Part shown: positions 24,501 through 36,500 of the stretch, one piece after another
Layout: every line of letters starts with the position of its first letter
Numbering within the stretch: the stretch's first letter is position 1
From: Beroe forskalii
Lineage: Eukaryota > Ctenophora > Nuda > Beroida > Beroidae
DNA length: 64,000 nucleotides
Assembly (NCBI GenBank): GCA_011033025.1
Contig: WFMF01000045.1
Location: forward strand, 558,001 to 622,000
Direction of reading: 5' to 3'
Program-made: the position numbers and the translations under genes
Notes under the pieces: generated by a model
What the model was told of the DNA's origin: nothing
The model's database searches: none
The model's input: only the letters and a program-made list of their open reading frames with translations

Positions 24501-27500
24501 AACAAAAATACCTTCTCACTAGAAACTTGTCTAAAAGTGAATTTGGACTTTTTAAAGTTCACTTTCCGGAGCTTTCCATCTGTTTAGAGTACGTGGGCTC
24601 GTTATTCCTTACAAATTGCTCTGTATTTTAAACGATTTTTTAAACGCCAGTTTTATGCACTTCCCATCGTCCGATTTTCATGAAACTTGATAATATCGTG
24701 CACTGTGATGACCTTAAATGAATTGCCAAAAAGTTATTCAAAATCTCATTTTATCCCAATTTTATGGGCAGTTTAATTTCCGCAACTTCATCTCTACTAC
24801 CAGCTCGTTATCCCTACAAATTGCTCTGTATTTGATAATCGATCCAAACAAAGTATCACTACAGACCACTACAGACGTATATAACTACATGCCCAGGCTT
24901 GATTCCTTACTTGTTAGCAATCTCCTTTTCTCGTTAGAGGCAGTGTATTTGTGAGCCTCATTTCTCAGTATTCCTCAGAATTACTCAGTATTCCCCCAGG
25001 ATTCGTCAGTATCACATAATAGAACTTCAGCTCCATTTACCAGTCGCTATTCCTTTGGGAATATTCAATTTTAGTCAACCTTGCTCAGCATTGATTTTCA
25101 AGACCCCTGCTCAGTTTTAGCCAGTATTTATTTTCAAGACACCGACTAACTTAGTTTTATCCACTATTTATTTCAAGACATCTAGGTACTCAGTTTTAGC
25201 CCAGTCTATCATTTTCTTGTAAATACACTCAGTTTTAGTCAGTATACTCCGTGTCACACCCCTGGTTACCCTTCAGAAGCTCGACGGAATAACAAACAGA
25301 AATGTTAGTCTAATTGCAAGCCCTCTTATTATCGAGTGATTAAAGATCTTTTCTCATTCGCTGATATAACGTTTTCGCGTGAATAACAACACCGCAAATC
25401 GCAATTATTCTAATTTCGCGGATTCCACTAGTTTGATCAAATCTTGAGAAAGAAAACGACAGTTTGCTCGAAAATAGGACAGAGAATCACTTAAAACAAA
25501 ATGAAATATTCCTTATGATTTCAAGTAGCGCCTGAAATGCCCAAACACAAGGAAAAAATTCCTATGATTTCAGGTAGCACCAACTCCAAACACAAGGAAA
25601 TAATTCCTATGATTTCAGGAATCACCTACTCCCAAACACAAGGAAATAATTCCTATGATTTCAAGTAGCGCCTATTCCCAAACACAAGGAAATAATTCCT
25701 ATGATTTCAAACACAAGGAAATAATTCCTATGATTTCAGGAATCACCTACTCCCAAACACAAGGAAATAATTCCTATGATTTCAAGTAGCGCCTATTCCC
25801 AAACACAAGGAAATAATTCCTATGATTTCAAACACAAGGAAATATTTCCTATGATTTCAGGAATCACCTATTCCCAAACACAAGGAAATAATTCCAATGA
25901 TTTCAGGTAGCGCCTATACCCCGTGTGGTGGACCTGCAGCAAGAGGGAGGGAACAAGCGAGGGGAAGATGGCACAACCACTGACAGTGATGACTTTTACT
26001 CTTCTCAGCAATCTTCTCAGTGAGTTTGTAATTAATGATAGCAAGAATTAACCCTACCTAATCCTCTTCAATTCTCACGCTGAATATCTGAACTCCTTGC
26101 CTCTCCAACCAAAACTAAATTAAAACTCCTTGATGGATACATGGATATCTTGTTTGCTTCTAATTCCAAAGATCCAATTTTCAAGCTCCCAAATGCCTCA
26201 TCCAAACTGAATCTTCCTCTTACGTTTCTACCCATTCCCAGAGGAGATGCTATAAACAGCATACTGCCACCTATCTACAGTCAGACAGTAAAAACAACCC
26301 ACACCAAGGAGGAACCTGACTTTGAGGAACTAGAGAGGTACTTCCCGACCCACCAGATGTCGCTCTTCATAGGAACTTGGAACATGCACAGCGAGGTGAG
26401 TCGGTTGATGCTTTTTCTTCTTCTTATCTCAAACTTCTTTTATTTCTAAGAAAAATTGTTTTAAAACTTCTTGGTGATCAAACTATTGTTTTCCCTGCCA
26501 GTCTTTGCTATTCTTTACTCTTTGCTATTTTCGTTTACTCGGTGTTTTCGGATGATTTAATATCTAACTTTAATTAATCAACTGTGAACTTTTTTAGGAT
26601 TTCAAGAATTATAAGGTAATTTGGCGTACCCAGTAAGTTTGATCTAATCTTGTAAATCTTGTAAATTCTCGTAGAAATATATGTATGTAGAAATAAATGT
26701 TACCATTTTTGTGAAACGTTGTGTCGATCAAGGAGCGTTGAAAGCATTCAATCGCACGACGGATGAAAACTTACCTGGTAGATGTTGGTGAAATTATTTT
26801 GAAATGAATGACGACAAAGTCACTGCGTGGCTCAGTGAATTGGACTCCCATAATCCATCAGACCATCTTAAGCAGTCATTGTATTGGACTCCCATAAACC
26901 ATCAGACCATCTTAAGCATTCATAAGCGTGACTCCATTAGTGATGAAAAATGTAATAATGTGTGCGTATGAGTGTGTGTGTGTCTGTTTGTTTTTGAGTG
27001 TGAGTGTGCGTTGTACCCTCTTAATGATATAGATTTTGTGAACTTTGTACCTATTATGAAATGCATGCTCCCTCTCTCCGCTGTGTGTCTTGTGATACTT
27101 CCTCTCATTATTCCTATTTTAGGGTATAGCAAATGAAACAAATAAATACATTCATGTTCGGTATTAAACACTTTGACATGAACTAGGCTGTGTTCATTTA
27201 AGCTCAAGTTCAAATTTTGATTCCGAATCTCTTATTTACCAGTGAACATCAATACATAAAAAAGTAAAAAGGAAAATAAGAAAATGAAAATTCCCGAATA
27301 AATCGACAAGATTTTGATTAGAAAAAAAAAATTCCAGCTACATGTAACTTTTACACAAGCTTACTAGTAAACGTTCCTCGACTGATGTTTTAATACAGTG
27401 TTTATGAGTACTGTCAATTAGTCGGTATGCATGGAATTATCTTACATGCACTAATCGGTGATAATGTAGTCTATTCTGAGGAAGGTTTGTGTTATGACTT

Positions 27501-30500
27501 ACGAAATTTCAAAACAATATGCAGCCTTATCAAGCCTTACTATGTTTTAATATGTACTTATTGATTGGAAAAGTATTTTCATTTCATGGTTACGAAAACG
27601 GAAAGATTATTTGCCATATCATGCTAATCTGAGGGCTCGATTACCAACGCTCAAGTTTAAAATCCCTGAAATCGCAAAAACTATATGATATTTCTATTCT
27701 AAGCAATAAGTTAAAATACTCCATGCCATAAAAAAATCCGTATTCCGTATGGCTCAAAAGTCAATATATGCATGCAGATAGCTGTCATTATTTTCCCAGA
27801 TAAGCAGTTTTGCCCCCTATCCATTTGAAAACCATTCCCCTAATAAATTCATTTTCATATTTATTTGTAAAAAATAATCCCCCATAAAGAATAAAAGAGG
27901 AAACCCCCATGGGGTTTTCAATCAATATAACCTATGAATTTTCACCCCTCTTACCAGTTGCCACCCCTTTTTACAGTGATTCACACCACCTTTTCGCCTC
28001 CTTCAGAAAGAAGTTCCCCTCCTAGTAGAAGAGTTCCTCCTTCCCCCAGAGTGTGAGTTCCTGCAGGACATGTACGTGATAGGGACTCAGGAGTGCACAC
28101 CTCACAAAAGGTATAATAGTTAGATGAGAAAGTAGAAGGGGAGGTCTGCCAGTTGAGCAGTTAGGCAGATGTAGACAATCAAAGTTTTATGATTAAGTTA
28201 GGAATGAAGAACGGACATTTCAAAACGAATTTCACGTAATGATCGTCATCGAATTCTTTGATTTATTCTTAGACGTATCTTTGATTTGCGATCAGCAAAT
28301 AAATATCCTTTGGACATGAAATATTTAATTCACAAAAGAGAGTGGGAAGTGACAGTGCAAGCCACTTTGGGACCCACTCATGTGCTGGTGAGGTCAGAGA
28401 GTCTGGGAGACATCCATCTCATTATCCTAGTGAGGAGGGAGATGATATGGGTTATCAGAGGTGAGTGCCATTGAGCTAACTGCTGCATCTACTCACACTT
28501 CTTAACTTCTGAGGTATTTTCCGGAATTCTGTTAGAAAAGGTGATAGAGTGACTACTCAGTAAGGAGTTACTGCAGGATTCTGAGCCGCCACCCCTTTTT
28601 CCTGCTCCAAACTATTATGATGGAAATGAAAATCTTCAAAAATCAGTCTATTTTTCGATATATTTTTAAGAAAATAATGATAGCTCTACGCTTCTCTCCT
28701 ACTATCTCTTATATATAGTGCATGCTCGATCATTCGAAGAGTGCAGGTAATTTTCTACGGGACAAAGTGCTTGCTTTGTATCATGAAATATTTGACGAGA
28801 CTATTTAAACTCTCTGTGTTCTCTCTATGTATGTATATAATATGGAGTGTCGCTAAATTCCTAGATATGTATTCTGCGTGTCAAATAGCAGTGGTTTATC
28901 ACATTTCATGGAATATTTGCACAGATTCTCGTTACAATTCAGAGGAAAGATGATAATTCCATTCGAAATCGTAAAATAATATTTATAAGCGAAAAACGGC
29001 CCTTTTTGACCCTTGAATCGCAGGAGAGGTCTCATGTCTGACCAAAAAATGATGAATCTGGTCATAAGCCATGCGAAAAAAACCACTGCATCAATGATAC
29101 TCGCCAGTTTTCGACATAATGCCCTCATACCCTGTTCTACAAATTATAAGGGGATTTCAGAAACGAGTCTGAAAGGGGAATAATGAAAATTACCCATGCT
29201 CAGAACTTATTATTCTATATTTAAATTTTCAGATATATTGAAATATCCTCACCCCCTCAGACGTGCAGAGCAGCACAGTAGCTTGCGGAGCCTTCCCAAT
29301 CAATCTTGACTTTTTCACATAATATCTCTAATATAATTTCGCAACCTCTGTTTCTTGTTTGTACGTAACGGCGGAAACATCTTCGGAGCGCGCGCGCGTT
29401 TACGATTTGTGCGGGTAACCATGGTGACACGTGCACGGAGAATTGCACGCGCGCTCATTTCTGTTAATGGTGTTTTGATTACGTTGCTTCGTAACTTTTG
29501 AACGGATCAGAGTTTTTTGATGCGGTAAAAAGTATTCAGCTGATCTGAAATTTGCGAACGAGGTGCTGCGTAGCAACGCCGAGTGAGCTGTGTATTAGCA
29601 GGCCCAACGGGCATTCTAGTATTGATATAAAGTGAGAATTACACCTTTCTGAATTTACTTCTCGTCATCGGAGATACATTGAAATTTATCCTCGCCCCCT
29701 CAGACGTTCAGAGCAGCACAGTAGCTTGCGGAGCAGGGGGAGTGATGAGGAACAAGGGGGCAGTGGGGATAGTCCTCACTATATTCGGGAGTTCAGTGTT
29801 ATTCATCACCTCCCATCTCAGAGGTAAGCTGCGCAACTGACGTGATAAATCCTTAAGCAGATGTATACTTAAGCAGATGTATGTGTCTTCAAGTTTTCAA
29901 GTTTTTACTTCTCATGTGAGTTCCTAAGAAGTTATGAAGATGATCACTATCTTGAGCTCCTTTCAAGCGTTTATAAGAACGATCACTGCTTTATGAGTTC
30001 CAATTAACTCATAATTAAAAAACTCCTTCAGCGCACACGAGTAAGGTGAAGGAGCGTAATCTGGACGCAGTCCGGATAGCGAGTTCTCTGGACTTCTCTC
30101 GGTACCATGGTAACAAGCGAAACTCAGAACCTAGTGGAGGTGGGAAGGAGGAGTCTGAAATGCCACTAGATTGTACCGATAAGGTGAGGAATTGCTGGCA
30201 AAGGCTTTAGTTCCCTTCAGGATTTGATAGCGGATTTCCTCTTGAAATTGTTTAGATACGCAGTTTTACTTTTTTTTTACTGTGGGCTAAGAACCTATCT
30301 TCGATCTTTATGTAGTTGCAGGGTGTATCTGAATTGGTTCATTTTGTCAGTGACAGTTGACACATCAATCTACTTCATAGGAAACTTCTGAAGGAGTTAT
30401 CAGCTGACAAAGTTTGGAAATCAGAAATTCATCTGTAATAAATAAAACTCCCGTTTAGCTTTTGAGTGATCAAAGCAAAAGCCCTGCATTGATTTGAGGG

Positions 30501-33500
30501 GCCCAACATTTCAACCAACCATCGATAGCAGCCAGAATGCAAGTTGGCCATTTTTGACACTTAAAGGCTTCTGTGCAGTGAAATAGGCATCCCAGATGGT
30601 TGGAAACAGTCTTATATGAAAGAACTCATTGATATCTATCATTTGCAACAAAAATTATCAAAATCCGACCTTGCGTTGAGATTTTATGAGGTTAAACCAC
30701 CTAAAAAGTCGCTTTCGATTTGTGACATGCGACTCGATTTTCCCACAAAAGAGCTCATAACTCAAAAACTAAAAGAGATACAGCCTTGGGACCTATCTCA
30801 AAATTCGAGAAGACCCTCTTACATAAGAAGAGTCTTTACTGGAAAGGTCAAGTCCTTCGTGGCCCGGTTGAGGTTATCGAAGGCGGTGTATGCTAAATAG
30901 AGACCGGCCTTCTTAACCTCAATATCCAACACAGAAGAGAAACCAATCCTACACCAAACTGTAGTACCCATGGCTGCTACAAGTTGACATGGATAGATCC
31001 TGGCTACCTGCTTTACTTTTCCGTGGTCTGGTCAAAGAGGCGGTGTATTTACAAGGCTGAGAGGACCTATTATTCCCAGAGGGAGAGGGCCTGACCTGAG
31101 TTGTCTTACCAACTTGTAGTACCCATGGTGGCTACAAGTTGGTGGCATTAAACTGGTCCTACCTCTTTATGTTGTCCCTCAGGGGTTAATCTTAGGCCCA
31201 AGTTTTCCGAAAAACCGGGTTTTTTGGATGTCGCGACTCAAATTTAGCCTCAAGACCACAACAGAAGCCAATGAAAACATATTTTTGTTACCAAGATGAA
31301 GCTGAAACTGTCAAGGATCACCTCAAACCAAAATTTTGCACAATGGGATGAATTTGTGGCTCTCAGGTGAGGTTAAGCGATGTCCTCCCGGGAATTTCAT
31401 CTTAAAATTTGGCCTTGTTTTTGCCTCAAATGAACAACGCAAGGTCAAAAACTCCCAACTTTGAACCAAGGAAGTATATTCTGACCTCTTGATTAATATT
31501 ACATTTCTTTAAGAGGACTGAAGCACCTCCATGAGATTAAAATGGTTAAAAACTGTAAAATCCAGGTTTTCAGATGTCAGCGACACAGTTTTAGCCTCAA
31601 GACAGCAACAAAAGCCAATGAAAACAGATTCTTGATGGCAAATGAAGCTGAAACTGTCTAGGATCACCTCAAACCCAAATTTTTCACAATGGGATGGATT
31701 GGTGGCTCTCAGGAGAGGTTAAGTGACTTCCTCCCGGGATTTTATCAAAATTCAGGCCATTTTTAGCCTCAAATGGACAACGCAAGGTCAAAAAAACTCC
31801 CAAATTTGACCAAGGAAGTATATTTTGACCTTTTGATTGAGACTGATAACTTTGGGAGGACTCAAACACTTCTTTGATGTTTGAAGTGGCTAAAAACAGT
31901 CGCGACAAAATTTAGCCTCAAAACAGCAACAAAAGCAAGTAAAGACATATTCTTGATACCAAAATGAAGCTGAAACTGTCTAAGATCACCTCAAATCAAA
32001 ATTTTACTCATTAGGATTTGTTGGCAGATCTCAGGTGAGGATAAGTGTCTTCCTTCCCATGTTTTTATCAAAAAGTTGGATTTTGTGTTAGCCTCAAATC
32101 GACAACGCAAGGTCACAAATTCCTAAATTTTGACCTAAAAGGTGGATTTTGACCTCCAGATCAAGAAAAAATACTTTTGGAGGATTAAAACACTCCTTTG
32201 ATGCATTAAATGGCCAAAAGCTGTGAAATAAGGCATTTTTTGCTCTAATCAGCCTCATATTTAACCTCACAGTTGCCACAAATAAGGTAATATCATGTTC
32301 AAAAAAGTTCTTTGGTCACCACAGATGTCCAAACTAACTTTTTATGTGAAAAGATTGGCATTATAACCTTTTTGAAAAAATGATGTATAAATAAGCCAAT
32401 GTCACAAATTCCTTACATTCTGGCTGCTATCAATGCAACTTATATAGCCCAATTTATTTCCAACATTTTGCATGTAACATGTAAAACTGAAGACACTTCA
32501 TGATGCATTCAAGAATTTCATGAAACTCAATGCTTCAAAATTTCAGGAAATTCATCAAACTATAACGTTGTTTCACTTTTTCAGATCATGGAAATAACAA
32601 ACACGTTGTACTGTTGCCAACTAAAATACATTTCAGCATGTACTGGGATGAGTGCATCTTAGTTTTGTTGACATTCAGATTAACATGAGATTAAATTCAT
32701 CTCGTGGCATGTGATGCATCGCAGCAAAACAATGTATATTTAGACAAAATAAATGACTCATGGACACAGCCAAAGTTGCCGTAATATTGAATTTTGAAGA
32801 AACAAATTACACTTTAATATCTTATCTGCATAATTAAAAAATAGCCTTATGCGGAAAAAGTCATTAAATTATATTTTCTTACACACTACACATGCTATTT
32901 GATTTCTTGGATTTCATGGATCAATTTGAACTCCTTCCAGGTGGATTGTGTGTTCTGGTTCGGGGATCTGAACTACAGACTGACTTGTGACAGAGAGGCT
33001 GCTGACACTGCCATAACAGACAACCAACTGGAGGTATGTGAACAATGGAATTTGGTTGGTTAAGAACTTAAAAACAATTTATGGGATTGCCGGGATCAAA
33101 GCCTACAAAAGATTTCAAAACCCTTCAGCTTGATGATATTTGGGTTTTGTTTCTGCAAAGGCCAAAGGTTCAATTATCTAACTACGTAATTATGCATTGC
33201 CTTTCATTTTTCTCCCATCATACTTAACCTGTCATCTTCCTCCAGTACTTGTGTTGTTATTACCACACCTGAGTCAATTGTTACCATGGCAACTGAGTAT
33301 TATCATAGGATAGTTGGGGTGATAGGCTCGCATATGCCCTCTCTATGTGGTGTTTTGGATGGTTAACCAAAACGACATGGGATGAAAATATTTATTTTCT
33401 ATGTAAAATAATTTTTAAGCCCGGGATCGATAATCCCCAATCCCGAATATAACTTAGCCTGATTATTGATCAGTGTCTCCGGCCCAGTTCAAAATGATAC

Positions 33501-36500
33501 CTTTTCTTTTTTTTCTCTGGACCGAACAGGCCAGGTATGTAAGTTCATAGACCTTTTGTGTTTTTAAGATGAATTTCAGGATGAGTCAGAATACGAAACT
33601 ATAACAATCTCATAATCCTATACCCTTTCAGCTCGAAATCTCAAAGTTCAGGTTGATGAATAAATGCTTGATAATGTGACTGAAATGCATGAAAGTTTGT
33701 TAAAATATTCACTTACATATACCCCATGCATACTACCGTACAGAGAGTAATACAACTTGCCAATATTTCATAACTCCATACCTACCAACCCACTTCCCCT
33801 CCCTTACAATTATACACCGCATTTGTGTTTCTCGTTGCCATGGCAACATTACCGGAGTATGAAGTATATCGAAGATCCTCAGTTTACTACTTGTTTTCTT
33901 CCTTTTACTTATATATAGCGAGTATAAGTTGGGTAGCAGATCGGAATATCATTCTTTTTCTTTATTCTACAGAATGTCAGGTAAACATTATTCTGGTCTG
34001 GGATTGGACGATGAATGTATGCAGTTTTATCCAGGAATAGGACACTTTATTTCAGGAGCTTTTTTCCGAAATTTGACCCTGAATAATTAGAGGAACGGTT
34101 TTAAAACAGCTGTTTTATCAACAGCTGATTCATTGAATGCCTCTATAAATTATGTGAAGGCTGTAATGAAAGAACACTCCAGTAAATAGAACTGTGTAGG
34201 TATAATATACCCTGGCAACACTCCAAACTCATAAAATGATAAAATGTTTGATGTGTGTCTCATCAAGTCAGCCACCTTACCAAGGTGGCTTAGTAAGTGG
34301 CTTTATTACAAATATACAGCTATTTGTAATACACATTCATCTGCTTTATACACTGCAAAGATTTACTGTGCAATTCAACAAATTGGTACGACTGATATGG
34401 TGGTAGGTCATTGACATAAATAAATAAATTTCATTATTTGAATATCACATTTTGTAAGCACCTTCCTAAGTTTTTCATCGACGAATCGAGTAAAAATCTT
34501 ACTATCCTACAGTGTCAGTGTGATGAGAGTTGAAATTAGCGGTGCATTCGATAATCTTGTATTTCAGGAGATGGAGTAAAGTGATGTGACATCGGTTGCT
34601 ATGGCAACAGCAACTCATACACTATGTTGTCTTATGTAATACCTATGTGCTATTGTTTCCTCCTCATGTCATTATCATATCATTATTTATTTCTGAAATT
34701 TGGCGTGTACAGGTGTATGGTTCTTGGGATGTGTTGGTGGAAGGAACTATGGGGCAAAATCAGAAGAGCAGAAGATTTCTGATTGGCCAATTATGTTCAT
34801 TAAATAGGAGCAGCTTTAAAATTTTTACAAAGTTTTTCGCTCAAGTTGCGGATGAGTAGCTCAGATGTTCTGTCGATTACATTTCTCTTTCAGATACCAC
34901 ATTCCAGAGTCCAGCCATTTTTTATAGTATCTCATTAGAGAATTCGAGACTTATTTCACGCAATCTCTCAGTTTTTGATCCGACACGACCAGTTGCTCGA
35001 TCAAATCCGACAGAGGCAGGTTTTCCCTGGGTTTTCTGAAGCTCCCATCCACTTCCACCCACTTTCAAGTTCGATCCTGGAACTTCGGAGTATGATACGA
35101 GCACCAAGCGACGAGTGCCCAGTTACACGGTGTGAAAATAGTTCTTACTTCTTAGTCACTGATACAGCCCCTTTCCACTGCTATTCCCAATACTGCTGTC
35201 AATGGATGAATATTTTTACAGCAATGTCAAAATTTGTTTCGAATAAATTTAACGATATCTGCAATCACCAACTGTTTTTAGGATCGCATCCTGTACAAGT
35301 CGAAACAAGACTCCGTTACTCCCCAGAGATACCACTTCTGTCCCAATCTTACCTTCTCAGACCACAGGTAATTTCATGATATCATTGAGTTGCATACTGA
35401 TGAATCACTGATATGACGCCACGATACGGTTTTTTGTCAAATGAAATTTTTGCGATACTTAAGGCAATTAAGTTTGAGCAATTATTACGATGAATCAATT
35501 TCAACTACAAGGTCCCTCAGGCTAATACCCACAGCTCTTTTACTCTTTCTATGACAAACTCCCGTGACAAACTCTCATTTCCTACAGACCAGTGTTTGGC
35601 GTATACCTTGTTACCCTGAAGCCTTCCACAATGTCAGCAACCATCAGAGCCACTGGCTGGTTCGATAAGAGAGCTTATGCCAGAGGTGAGCAATGGGTTC
35701 TGAGTTTAGGGTATCCCCTGACCAATTGAGTTATCCACTGTGAGTTTATCCCCCCCCATTGTATATGCAAGAATTGAACACAAAATATTTTGTCAGTGAT
35801 CAGTCCTCGTTAGTATAGTGGTTAGTATTCCCGCCTGTCACGCGGGCGACCTGGGTTCGATTCCCAGACGGGGAGCTTTTAATTATCTCCCCTTTTTTCA
35901 AAGTTTGTCCCAAAGACGAGCGAAGAAGATTAAAGAAGCTTCATATGAAGGAAGTATGTTTATGAAGAAACATGTTTATGAAGAACGAAATTTTTACCAC
36001 AATTTAGTCGTCATTTCAGAAGCGAATTGTAATAATCTTATGACAAGCAGCTCGTAGCAAGCTCAAATATCCCAATAAAAAATACTGAATATCTCTGATA
36101 AAGTTTTTGGGTCTGGACTTTGTCCATTCTTTCGGTCTTTGAGTTATGAATCGTGAATATTTAAACATTTTCTATTCATGATTAGCCATTAGGCAATGTC
36201 TCATGTGGATTTTTGACTTTTTCTTTGGCTTCACACTTCACAGTTGTTGAATGATGAATTCCAATTATAAATGAATCAATGCAATGAGCTATGCTTTGAT
36301 TCCTATTTTCTATCACTGTATAATCAATTCGCGCGCAAAGTGTCACATTTGGCGCAAAGTTGTAAAATTTTCGATGCATGTTTGTCGCGCGCAAAAACAT
36401 TTAAATGGTGCAAATTTTCACTGTGATACTTGTGTATGATAGAAATTGGCGCCGCGCGTTGCGCGCGCAGCGCACTGATTTCTGATTTTGATACCATGCA

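Noticed and set aside
25509-25912. Possible CRISPR array
   Set aside because: Eukaryotic intron; there are no unique spacers, only a variable-length minisatellite.
26141-26241. ATG at 26141 as an alternative INPP5E start
   Set aside because: The segment before 26242 lies upstream of a good phase-matched acceptor and has no conserved sequence; an alternative promoter cannot be excluded but nothing supports it.
26920-27213. Minus-strand frame with a Thr-His run
   Set aside because: Created by a TG-rich microsatellite in an intron.
30616-30900. Extra exon or gene in intron 11 (94-codon frame)
   Set aside because: No recognisable domain; the INPP5E exons on either side already join in phase without it.
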